Assembly: GCA_964602515.1 (NCBI GenBank)
Contig: CAZRRJ010000002.1
Coordinates: 496,001-560,000 of the forward strand
Reading direction: 5' to 3'
Source: Carboxylicivirga sp964602515
GTDB taxonomy: Bacteria > Bacteroidota > Bacteroidia > Bacteroidales > Marinilabiliaceae
DNA: 64,000 nt
Made by a program: the position numbers and the translations under genes. The notes beneath the pieces were generated by a model, which was not told the DNA's origin, ran no database searches, and saw only the letters and a program-made list of their open reading frames with translations. Shown here in pieces: positions 53,178 through 62,134 of the stretch (position 1 is its first letter; each line of letters starts with the position of its first letter).

Positions 53178-54983
53178 ATGAAGAAAACAATTATATATCT
53201 AATTATATTACACCTATGCTTTATCTATGGTTGTAATGATGATTTTTTAGAAAGACTTCCATCTGATGAGCTAACAGAAGAGAATTCATTTATTACTCAT
53301 GATAATTTTCAGACTTATAGCTACGGTCTTTATAACATATTTACTGGTTATGGCAATGGTAATGGAAATCAAGACTGGTACAAGGGTGATATAGATAGTG
53401 ACAACATGCAAAGAATTGGGGGAGACAGAAGTTACTCAAACATACTCTTTGATGAAGCTATTACCCCTTCATCTGGGGGAGGATGGAACTTTGGTTACAT
53501 TAGGAGAGTAAATACTATGTTGGTACACATTGACGATAGTCAAATGAGTGATATCCAAAAGAAGCACTGGCGAGGTGTTGGTTACTTTTTTAAAAGTATG
53601 GAGTACTTTGATTTAATGAATAAATTTGGTGATGTGCCATGGATTGAAGGACTAGTAAATACAACTGATACAGAGATTTTGTATGGTAAGCGTGATAGTC
53701 GCGATATGATAGCTGACAAAATTTTAGAAATGCTCGAATATAGTATTGAAAACACGATGCCTAACAATGGTAATGTAATAAGCTGTGATGTAGCAAGGGC
53801 ATTAATGTCTCGTTTTGGATTATTTGAAGGTACATGGAGAAAATATCATAATCTTGGTAATGCAGAAAAATACCTGGAAGCAAGTGCTAAGGCCAGCAAA
53901 GAGTTAATAGATAATTACCCCGAATTGCATCCTGATTTTGATGAAGTTTGGAATAGTGAGGATTTGAATGGAAAGCCCGGGATATTGCTTTACAAAGAAT
54001 ATTTAACAGATGCGATGACTCACTTTCAGACCAGATTAATCAGAACTGGATCAAATCGTGTTGACATGACAAAAGACGCCGTATCTTCATACTTATGTAT
54101 AGACGGAAAAACGACTGAAAATTCAGAAGATTTTAAAGGAGATAAAGACATATATGATGAGTTTTGGAACAGAGATCATAGATTGTATTACACTGTATCG
54201 CCTCCTTATAATGTTAAAAGAAGCAAAGATCAAGTATCTTGGGAGTATACTGATAATGAAAAAGACCGGATGTATATTGACTTCATGGAGTCAATTACCA
54301 AACCAACAATGAAGCGTTTACCATTACGAAGTCATGACTTAAAAGTAACACGACAAGTTCCTAACTTTAGAGAGCATAGTACTTCAGGAGCTCAGCGAAC
54401 CCGCTTAGGGTATACTGTTTATAAGTTTTATAACACCCATACACCAAGTGAAAAGTACATAGTTAATACAACTGATGCTCCGTTATTCAGAATGGGTGAG
54501 GTATTGGTAAATTATGCTGAGGTAATGTGGGAGTTAGGGAAGTTTGATCAAGCCGTTGCTGACATTACGCTCAATAAAACTCGAGCAAGAGGGAGCTTAC
54601 CTCCTATGAAAATATCAGAAATATCAACCGATTTTGATCCTGATAGAGACCTTGATATAGAGCCACTTTTATGGGAAATTCGCCGTGAAAGAAGAATTGA
54701 GTTAATGGGCGAAGGTTACCGTTTTGATGATCTCCGTCGCTGGAACAAATGTGCTTATTGGGAAAAACAAAAAATTGGAGTATGGATAGATATAAAGAAA
54801 TCTAAATATCCAAAACTAAAAGTTACCGGTGGAAATAGCCAAACAGAAGGTTATGTATATTACTTTAATAAGCCTTCTAAGTCTAATCCTAAATACCTGT
54901 TATCGCCATTGCCGTTAGACCAGTTAATTCTGAATAAAAATCTAACTCAAAACCCGGGGTGGGATGAAGCGGCATCGGAATAA
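53178..54983 (+). CDS. SusD/RagB-family glycan-binding outer-membrane lipoprotein
   Basis: A 601-residue surface lipoprotein that caps the SusC barrel and binds the glycan. The signal peptide ends at a lipobox Cys in LHLCFIYGC, followed by acidic NDDFLERLP, the usual surface-export signal of this family. The N-terminal helical TPR part (EENSFITHDNFQTYSYGLYN, YFFKSMEYFDLMNKFGDVPW) and C-terminal RagB region (APLFRMGEVLVNYAEVMWEL, WEIRRERRIELMGEGYRFDDLRRW) are intact. It follows SusC by 12 bases. The next gene begins 223 bases later after a hairpin, so SusC/D expression may differ from the downstream enzymes. Confidence 0.95.
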   Translation: MKKTIIYLIILHLCFIYGCNDDFLERLPSDELTEENSFITHDNFQTYSYGLYNIFTGYGNGNGNQDWYKGDIDSDNMQRIGGDRSYSNILFDEAITPSSGGGWNFGYIRRVNTMLVHIDDSQMSDIQKKHWRGVGYFFKSMEYFDLMNKFGDVPWIEGLVNTTDTEILYGKRDSRDMIADKILEMLEYSIENTMPNNGNVISCDVARALMSRFGLFEGTWRKYHNLGNAEKYLEASAKASKELIDNYPELHPDFDEVWNSEDLNGKPGILLYKEYLTDAMTHFQTRLIRTGSNRVDMTKDAVSSYLCIDGKTTENSEDFKGDKDIYDEFWNRDHRLYYTVSPPYNVKRSKDQVSWEYTDNEKDRMYIDFMESITKPTMKRLPLRSHDLKVTRQVPNFREHSTSGAQRTRLGYTVYKFYNTHTPSEKYIVNTTDAPLFRMGEVLVNYAEVMWELGKFDQAVADITLNKTRARGSLPPMKISEISTDFDPDRDLDIEPLLWEIRRERRIELMGEGYRFDDLRRWNKCAYWEKQKIGVWIDIKKSKYPKLKVTGGNSQTEGYVYYFNKPSKSNPKYLLSPLPLDQLILNKNLTQNPGWDEAASE

Positions 54984-55018
54984 TAATATTTTAGTTATAG
55001 TTTTGAGATAGCGATAAC

Positions 55019-55059
55019 AGTAACCTGGCTTTTGTTAAAAGTTCAAAGGTCAGGTTACT
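55019..55059 (+). terminator. Hairpin in the SusD to peptidase spacer
   Basis: AGTAACCTG (55019-55027) pairs with CAGGTTACT (55051-55059); the loop contains a second small stem CTTTT/AAAAG. There is no T-run, so partial termination or mRNA stabilisation is more likely than full termination. The remaining ~150 bases to the next gene hold nothing evident. Confidence 0.5.
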
Positions 55060-55206
55060 AACCCATCCATTTATAATACAAGCTATATTGCTATTGAGAA
55101 AAATATACCAAAATTAGCTTTAGAAAGAACTCTTGTGGTTGGGCAATATGGCTTGAGCCTGTCATTCTGCCCGTCACCAATTAAATCAGTATATTAAAAT
55201 TCACCA

Positions 55207-58200
55207 ATGAAAAAAACACTTTTGAAAATATTTGGACTGCTTATATTGGTAGCTTATAATTTAATAAGTCTGCATGGACAGGAGTTAGTAAAATATGAGT
55301 TTGAAAATAACATTTTTGATACATCTGGAAACAATAGAAACCTCTCTGCAGTAACAAGTACTCCAAACCTTACATATTGTAATGATGCAGCTAAAGGTAT
55401 TGTTGCCGAATTTAACGCCACTACAAATGTATTAAATGTTGTGGACTGGATTCCTGTAGAAGGAAGTGGCCCCAGAACTGTGATGATGTTTGTAAACACA
55501 ATCACTAACACTACCCCGTTATGTGCATGGGGAAGCTTAGCGGCAGGAGGTAAGTTCTTTGTTCAGGTCAACAACAGAACCTTAAGGATTGATGTAGGTA
55601 ACTCAGATATAGTAGGAACCACTAATATTGCCGACGGAAAATGGCACCATATAGCAATTGTTATTCCTGATAAAGCTGGCTGCACTACCGAAGATGTAAT
55701 TTTTTATATTGACGGAGTAAAAGAAGATGTTGTAGTTAAGGCAGTTATATCCATTGACACTAAAAATTCATACAACTTTAAATTAGCCTCAAACCATACT
55801 GCCAAGCAAAAATTTGAAGGCTCTATTGATGATTTTATAATCTATGACAGGGCATTGTCGCAAACAGAGATACAAGAACATGTAGGAACACAAACTGCTA
55901 CCGAAGAGTTTATTTCACAAGACTCAAAACTATTATACTTTTCTAAAAACCAGGAAACAAAAGATGTCCCTGTTTTACTTCCGTTTCAGGATTCAGACAT
56001 ACGTATTGTTAATTCAAATAGTTGGTTAAATATTCAAAAAGTTTCATCTGAACAGAAACTGGTTTTCACTGTTGAAGAATCAACAAGTGAAGATGTAAGG
56101 GTGGCTGAATTTACTATTGCCAGAGGTAATGTTGTTGAAAACTGTCGTGTTGAACAATTTGGAACAGGTAAAAATTTAGCTGTTAATTTATCAGAAGTTA
56201 GCGTTGATTACAGGCAGCATAACACCCAAATAGAGGTTGTTAGCAACGAAGAAGTTAATTATACCCTCAGCAATAACTGGATCATTTTTAAGGAAAAGAT
56301 AACAGATGGAACTAAAACAATATTTACATTCCAGATAAACGAGTTAGAGGAAGCCAATCCAAGAACTTCATCAATTAGCTTTTATACTACTAACGAAGCC
56401 AACAAGGTTGAAGTGATTGTTAATCAGATATTACTAACTGACGAATCATATAAAGCTATGGATCCTGACTTTAGTCCAAATGTAGAAATTCCAATTGTTA
56501 GTGGAACTCTTAACCCAGGCGATTGTTTTCAGGATGGTCAAAATATTGAAAATACTTTTGATGATGATGTATCCACTCTCTACCATTCACCGTGGGACGG
56601 TTATACACCTGCAACAGTTGAATTAATCTACGACTTGGAAGATGCTCCCAATCAACTTGAATATATTTTGTTAACACCACGTGCAAACAAAACAAATGGT
56701 ATTATTAAAACCGGGAATATTTATGTGCAAACAAAGTCAAATACGGAATGGACTAATGTTGGCGAAATAAACCTAGAGGTAAGTAATTCGACACAAAGAG
56801 TTGATTTAAGCAGTGTACAAACAAATGTTACAAAGGTTAAGATAGAAGTAACCGGTACCGAACATTCAAACCCAGATAAATGGCTATGTTCATTAGCTGA
56901 AATAAAATTTTGTGCCAGCAGCGGTGTTGATTCTGAAGCACTGGCCTCCGAACTGTTTACCACACGCTTGTGTAACGAATTAAAACCAGACGTTACGTTT
57001 GATTACATCAAAAATCACCCTAACAAATTTCTGAAAAATATTGCCTTACATATATTAAATAAAACTTATGAGTTAGATAAAAGAGTGTTTGCAGCAGCTC
57101 CATACCAGCCAAATGAAGACATAAAGCGTCTGTTTAAAGTAAGTACTCATTCGCAGCACAGTAATCCTACCGGGTTCTTTTTTCAATCGGGCGAAACTGT
57201 GGTAATTATGCTCGATAAGGATTATGGCACAAGTGTAAATTGCGAATTAATTGAATATACGGAGACTCAAAATTCTACTAAAAAGCAAATTGTTAGCCTT
57301 AAGCCCGGTATTAACTCTTTTACAGCTACAGTTAGCGGATTGTGCTATATTCAGTATTATACGCCCGATTATAACACAGCCGATGATATAGTAATAAACT
57401 TGGCCTCAGGTACCTATAACGGATTATTTGATATTGAGAAGCATTCAAACACTGATGGTCCTGAAATATTGAGTAATACAGTTACAAACACCTTAGACCT
57501 CGTTGGTAAATATACCCAGTGTGCATTTGATGTTGAAGGGTTAACAAAGCACGCCCAAAGCACCTTAAAAGATCTGCTTAATGTATATGATGGTATTATA
57601 TTAGATCAGTACACAACAATGGGGTTGGTTAAAACAAACCGCATACCCAAAAGTAAAGTGTATAACAGATGGAAACCAAGTGGAAATCCTTCGGCAGGAG
57701 GTGAAGGAGCCTCGTATCCTAAAGGGTTATCTTATAAGTATTGTAGTGCCCAATACCTGCTCAATGACTGCTGGTTAGTGGCTCACGAAACTGGTCATGT
57801 TAACCAGGTACGTGATGCTATGAAGTGGGTTGGTCTTACAGAGGTTACAAACAATCTGTATTGCTTAACAACTCAACTACGAACAAGTCCTGATGCCATA
57901 AGGTTAGATCATAAATTTGAAGGAAAAACCAGATTTGGAAACTACTATAATAACTTCTTTCAAGAATCTCTTATCTACAAGCATGAGTTTGGCTGCCAAG
58001 GTGCATATTGGGGGCAAGAGTATGGTCCGTACTTTAACGATAAGGTTAATGCTGAAGTATGGGGGAGTAATAACTGGATGAAATTAATCCCATTTTTCCA
58101 GTTAAAGCTATATCTCGAAATTGTAGGGTGTGATAAACCATGGGGAAAACCGGATTTTTATGCTGATATTTATACAAAAGGAATTGCTTTTGATGAAAAT

Positions 58201-58998
58201 CAGCCTGTTAATCAGGGTGTTTTTCAAATGGAATTTATTAAAAATGCATGTGATGTGGCACAAATGGATTTGATTGACTATTTTGAACAAACATGCTGGT
58301 TGATTGAAATAGATAAATACATTGGTGATTATACACCTAAGGTAAAAACCATTACAGGGCAAATGATTGATGAACTTAAAGCCTATGTTGCCTCAAAAAA
58401 TTACCCCAAGCCATTATCACCAGTTATCTATTTTTTAACGGCCAAAAATGCACCGTATTTCATCAATGAAAAACCGGTAACAGGTATTAAAAATGAAGGA
58501 GTTACTGATGGACCTGTTTATAATGGATTAACTCAAAAGCGTATTGATGCGCGCGAATGGAAAAATGTAGTAGCTTTTAAGACTTATGAAAACGATGAAG
58601 TGACCCATTATACAACTGTATTTACAAATAGTGAAAATAATGAATTTACAGATGTTTATTACACTGAAACATCAACAAAAATTACTGCCGTAGCATGGGA
58701 TGGAACAGAAACAACCGTGCACGAAAATGCTACAATAACTGCAATAGGTAATAAGTCAAAAAAAATAGAGAGTCAGGAGTGGGTGTGGCTGTCTTACTCT
58801 AATAATAGTCTTACAGTTCATTTAAGCGAAAATATCCAAGCTAGCGTTAGCATTTACAATATTTCGGGACAAATTGTAAAAAGAATAGACAAAGTAGTTT
58901 CTGAAAAGATGATTAATCTTTCTGGTTACAAAGGAGCTTTTATTGTATCTGTTCAGGATAATAAAGGACGCTACTATACTAAAAACATAGTGATGTAA
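55207..58998 (+). CDS. Secreted multi-domain M60-family metallopeptidase (mucinase-like) with T9SS tail
   Basis: A 1263-residue exported protein. A signal peptide (LLILVAYNLISLHGQ) is followed by a LamG/concanavalin-like domain (~27-215, with GKWHHIAIVIPDKAG and FEGSIDDFIIYDRALS), two BACON-type beta domains (~240-415), and an F5/8 type C discoidin-like domain (~430-570). Then comes the M60/enhancin-like peptidase with zinc site HETGH at 860-864 and a likely third ligand Glu near 879. It ends in a type IX sorting domain (IYNISGQIVKRIDK to the C-terminus). M60 enzymes cleave O-glycosylated proteins such as mucins, with the accessory domains gripping sugars. It is probably on the cell surface or released. 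No perfect family-member comparison was possible. Confidence 0.88.
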   Translation: MKKTLLKIFGLLILVAYNLISLHGQELVKYEFENNIFDTSGNNRNLSAVTSTPNLTYCNDAAKGIVAEFNATTNVLNVVDWIPVEGSGPRTVMMFVNTITNTTPLCAWGSLAAGGKFFVQVNNRTLRIDVGNSDIVGTTNIADGKWHHIAIVIPDKAGCTTEDVIFYIDGVKEDVVVKAVISIDTKNSYNFKLASNHTAKQKFEGSIDDFIIYDRALSQTEIQEHVGTQTATEEFISQDSKLLYFSKNQETKDVPVLLPFQDSDIRIVNSNSWLNIQKVSSEQKLVFTVEESTSEDVRVAEFTIARGNVVENCRVEQFGTGKNLAVNLSEVSVDYRQHNTQIEVVSNEEVNYTLSNNWIIFKEKITDGTKTIFTFQINELEEANPRTSSISFYTTNEANKVEVIVNQILLTDESYKAMDPDFSPNVEIPIVSGTLNPGDCFQDGQNIENTFDDDVSTLYHSPWDGYTPATVELIYDLEDAPNQLEYILLTPRANKTNGIIKTGNIYVQTKSNTEWTNVGEINLEVSNSTQRVDLSSVQTNVTKVKIEVTGTEHSNPDKWLCSLAEIKFCASSGVDSEALASELFTTRLCNELKPDVTFDYIKNHPNKFLKNIALHILNKTYELDKRVFAAAPYQPNEDIKRLFKVSTHSQHSNPTGFFFQSGETVVIMLDKDYGTSVNCELIEYTETQNSTKKQIVSLKPGINSFTATVSGLCYIQYYTPDYNTADDIVINLASGTYNGLFDIEKHSNTDGPEILSNTVTNTLDLVGKYTQCAFDVEGLTKHAQSTLKDLLNVYDGIILDQYTTMGLVKTNRIPKSKVYNRWKPSGNPSAGGEGASYPKGLSYKYCSAQYLLNDCWLVAHETGHVNQVRDAMKWVGLTEVTNNLYCLTTQLRTSPDAIRLDHKFEGKTRFGNYYNNFFQESLIYKHEFGCQGAYWGQEYGPYFNDKVNAEVWGSNNWMKLIPFFQLKLYLEIVGCDKPWGKPDFYADIYTKGIAFDENQPVNQGVFQMEFIKNACDVAQMDLIDYFEQTCWLIEIDKYIGDYTPKVKTITGQMIDELKAYVASKNYPKPLSPVIYFLTAKNAPYFINEKPVTGIKNEGVTDGPVYNGLTQKRIDAREWKNVVAFKTYENDEVTHYTTVFTNSENNEFTDVYYTETSTKITAVAWDGTETTVHENATITAIGNKSKKIESQEWVWLSYSNNSLTVHLSENIQASVSIYNISGQIVKRIDKVVSEKMINLSGYKGAFIVSVQDNKGRYYTKNIVM

Positions 58999-59009
58999 AA
59001 AATTAATGC

Positions 59010-59049
59010 CTTTGTAAGAAAATGCTAAATACAGCATTTTCTTACAAAG
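59010..59049. terminator. Perfect 17-bp stem-loop after the M60 gene
   Basis: Arms 59010-59026 and 59033-59049 are exactly complementary with a six-base loop. No T-run follows on either strand. It begins 11 bases after the M60 stop and may terminate transcription or protect mRNA ends, separating the peptidase from the sulfatase/galactosidase genes. Confidence 0.75.
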
Positions 59050-59139
59050 AATAAATATCAAATGGTTTTTTACAGAGTACTATCATAGCTCAATTGTATT
59101 TAGTTTTATTGATATAAAGCATATTTATTAGTTAATCAA

Positions 59140-60621
59140 ATGACGATGAGATTTTTAATTGCAGTGATTTTGTGTGTATCTCTTTCTTTTTCGGGATGCA
59201 TCTATAATAGCAAACAGAATACCAATAAAGTACCAGATCAAAAGCCAAATCTGCTAATAATACAAACCGATGAGCAGTCATTCAGAAGCATAAGCTGTTT
59301 CGACAATTGTTGGAAGGAAGCTAATACTCCAAATATTGACAGAATTGCCAAAGAAGGTGTACGATTTGAGAATTTTTGGGCAAATCACCCTGTTTGTACT
59401 CCATCCCGTGCTGCTTTACTTAGTGGTAAATATGCTTATGAAGTAAATAGTTACCTAAACAATATACCATTACAAGATAGCACTGTTACTATTGGGCACG
59501 CTTTTCAATCCCAAGGTTACACAACCGGATATGGAGGAAAGATACACTTACTAGGAAAAGAAAAGCCAGGAGCTTCTTCAGCTCGTAACTTTGGTTTTGT
59601 GGATAATAAGTATATGTTTAATAGGGGGCATAATAAAAAAATAGAAGAATTAAACGGCAAACTTATATTATCTCCCTACGATGTTATTGGTGATGAGAAA
59701 TCGTATATGACTGATTTCTTATTCGACAGGGCTACGGAATTTATTGAAGCAAATCAGCAAACCAACTGGTTTTATTTTATTAGTATTCCTGATCCTCATG
59801 ATCCACATAGTGAAAGGGAGCCATATAACTCTATGTACAAACAGGAAGAATTAGAAATGCCCAAAACACTGGAATTAACAGAAGATGAAAAGCCAATATG
59901 GGCTAAAACACAAATAAACAAAAACAAAAAAGAAACCATAGTAAAGAATGCGAAAAGCAAGTATTTAGGTATGGTTAAACATATAGATGACAGATTAGGA
60001 GAACTTTTATCTGTATTAGAAAAAGAAAATGTTATTGACAATACAATTATTGTATTTATAACTGATCATGGTGAGATGATGGGAGAATTTGGCCGAATGA
60101 ACAAGAGTATGCCATATGATGCAGCAGCCAAAATACCGGTAATAATACGTTACCCCAAAGCGTTTAAAGCCGGGAGTGTTTCAGAGCGTACGCTTAGTAA
60201 TATTGATATATTTCCTACTTTATGCGAACTAGCAAATATTGACTATTCAGCTCTTTCTTTAAGAGGTAAATGTTTTACTAATGATCTTGTTGGAACTGAT
60301 GAAGAGTGTGCATTTATTTCACTTCCAGGAAATATATCCGTCATAACAAAAAAGTACAAATTAGTTTATAGCGATGTTGATCAGCCTTGGCTGTTTGACA
60401 GGGAATTAGATCCGGAAGAGCTAAAAAACTTTTACGGTAATAGTAAATATAAAGATGTAATTAAGGGGCTAACCGTAAAACTACAAAAGCACCTGGTTGA
60501 AACCAATGACCCAATCTACAATGATTGTTTTAGTGAGTTTGCTAATCAAGTGGATTGGAAGTATTCTAAAACCAATTCATACCCAAATTTGATCCGTTTC
60601 ATTAACGAAAATTGTAATTGA
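59140..60621 (+). CDS. Sulfatase, lipoprotein type (S1 family)
   Basis: A 493-residue type I sulfatase that removes sulfate esters or amides from glycans. A lipoprotein signal (LIAVILCVSLSFSGC) anchors it, probably at the outer membrane or periplasm. The formylglycine motif CTPSRAALLSGKYAYEV has the modified Cys at residue 86, to be matured by an anaerobic SME encoded elsewhere. Metal-binding and catalytic blocks are LLIIQTDEQSFRS, YGGKIHLLGKEKPG, SIPDPHDPHSEREP, and ITDHGEMMGEFG. The N-terminal pattern resembles choline/N-sulfoglucosamine-type sulfatases rather than the next gene. The stop is followed two bases later by the next sulfatase. Confidence 0.93.
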   Translation: MTMRFLIAVILCVSLSFSGCIYNSKQNTNKVPDQKPNLLIIQTDEQSFRSISCFDNCWKEANTPNIDRIAKEGVRFENFWANHPVCTPSRAALLSGKYAYEVNSYLNNIPLQDSTVTIGHAFQSQGYTTGYGGKIHLLGKEKPGASSARNFGFVDNKYMFNRGHNKKIEELNGKLILSPYDVIGDEKSYMTDFLFDRATEFIEANQQTNWFYFISIPDPHDPHSEREPYNSMYKQEELEMPKTLELTEDEKPIWAKTQINKNKKETIVKNAKSKYLGMVKHIDDRLGELLSVLEKENVIDNTIIVFITDHGEMMGEFGRMNKSMPYDAAAKIPVIIRYPKAFKAGSVSERTLSNIDIFPTLCELANIDYSALSLRGKCFTNDLVGTDEECAFISLPGNISVITKKYKLVYSDVDQPWLFDRELDPEELKNFYGNSKYKDVIKGLTVKLQKHLVETNDPIYNDCFSEFANQVDWKYSKTNSYPNLIRFINENCN

Positions 60622-60623
60622 AT

Positions 60624-62054
60624 ATGTATAAGTTTAAAGTAAGTATTAAAATATTAGTCATATTGCTAATTGTTAGTAATGTGGTGTATGCTCAGAAGCA
60701 GGATAGAGATAAGTTACCTAATATTATTCATATTCTCGCCGATGATGTGGGTTATGATGACTTAAGTTGTTTTGGCTCAAAAGATATTTCGACGCCCAAT
60801 TTGGATGCATTGGCAGCTAAAGGAATGAAGTTTACCAGTTTTTATGCTCCTCATGGTACGTGTACCCCATCACGAGCCACCCTTTTGACAGGTCGCTATT
60901 CGCCGCGAATCAATAACAATGAAGGCTTGTTTGTGTTGTTTCCTCATTCTAAGACAGGACTGGAAGATGAGATGGAAATAACCATCGCAGAGCTATTGAA
61001 AGAGCAAGGCTACACTACAGGGCTATACGGTAAGTGGCACTTGGGCCATTTGCCACAATACCTGCCTTGTGTGCATGGGTTTGATGAATTTCTTGGTATT
61101 CCATATCCTAATGATCATGGACCAGAAAGAATTGGCAATAGCGGCTGGCGCCCTAATGGTGTGAGCGATCCGGCTATTCCATTAATTGAACAGGCTCAAA
61201 TTATTAAACGTTGCGATAACAATGATCTGTCCGAGCTTCCTGCCTTGTTTACCCGTGAAGCTTGTAAATTTATTTACCGCGCAGTTAAAGAGGAACAAAA
61301 GCCGTTTTATATGCAATATGCCAATATTGAAACGCATACGCCCTGGTTTGTGCCAAAAGGTTTTGAAGGAAGAAGCAAGGCTGCTGCTTATGGTGATGCC
61401 GTTGAATACCTGGACAGATCGGTTGGAATCATCATGAACACGCTTAAGCGCTTGGGTATAGAAGATAATACTATCATTGTTTTTTCATCTGATAATGGGC
61501 CATTGGTACGCCGCAATGAAGAACTGGAGAATTGCTATGGTAAGTTTGGTTTCACCGATCCAGACCGAAAACATATACTTCGTGAAGGAAAATATCAGGA
61601 GCGTTATGATGGTGGCATTCGCGTATCGTGCATCATGACCTGGAATGGTAAAATTCCTGCCGGCACCACCTGTGACGAGCCTGTTGGTGCTATGGATCTG
61701 TTCACCACTTTTGCTCAATTGGCTGGAGCAAGTATCCCTACTGACCGCGTGATTGATGGGAAAGATATATGGCCGTTGATGAGCGCTCAGCCTAATGCCA
61801 AGTCACCACACGAAGCCATTTATGGATTTAAGCCTAAAGGAGGTATTTCCAGTATGCGCTATCAGAATTGGAAACTGGTGTTGGCTGGAAAACATTGGAC
61901 AGGAGATTTAAAAGAACATCACTTGTTTGATTTATCAACAGATATAGGAGAAACAACCAATGTGGCTGACCAGCATCCTAAGTTGCTGAAACAATTGGTT
62001 AAAATGGCCAATGAAGCTGCTAAGGCAGTTCAAAATGATAAAAAACTAAAATAA
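60624..62054 (+). CDS. Arylsulfatase A-like sulfatase (S1 family), periplasmic
   Basis: A 476-residue sulfatase with an N-terminal signal peptide (VSIKILVILLIVSNVVYAQ). Active-site blocks are HILADDVGYDDLSCFGS, the formylglycine motif GTCTPSRATLLTGRY with Cys codon at 60861-60863, TGLYGKWHLGHLP, and VFSSDNGPLV. An upstream TTG at 60618 would overlap the previous gene by four bases, but ATG 60624 right behind its stop is preferred; translation is coupled either way. Sequence is clearly distinct from the first sulfatase, suggesting different sulfate positions on the same glycan. The galactosidase gene follows after 80 bases. Confidence 0.94.
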   Translation: MYKFKVSIKILVILLIVSNVVYAQKQDRDKLPNIIHILADDVGYDDLSCFGSKDISTPNLDALAAKGMKFTSFYAPHGTCTPSRATLLTGRYSPRINNNEGLFVLFPHSKTGLEDEMEITIAELLKEQGYTTGLYGKWHLGHLPQYLPCVHGFDEFLGIPYPNDHGPERIGNSGWRPNGVSDPAIPLIEQAQIIKRCDNNDLSELPALFTREACKFIYRAVKEEQKPFYMQYANIETHTPWFVPKGFEGRSKAAAYGDAVEYLDRSVGIIMNTLKRLGIEDNTIIVFSSDNGPLVRRNEELENCYGKFGFTDPDRKHILREGKYQERYDGGIRVSCIMTWNGKIPAGTTCDEPVGAMDLFTTFAQLAGASIPTDRVIDGKDIWPLMSAQPNAKSPHEAIYGFKPKGGISSMRYQNWKLVLAGKHWTGDLKEHHLFDLSTDIGETTNVADQHPKLLKQLVKMANEAAKAVQNDKKLK

Positions 62055-62134
62055 AGGTTTAATAGCAGCAAACTATTTTTGGTTTATTAGAATCCTGCTT
62101 TTAAAATATATTAAATAAAGTTTCTATAATTATT

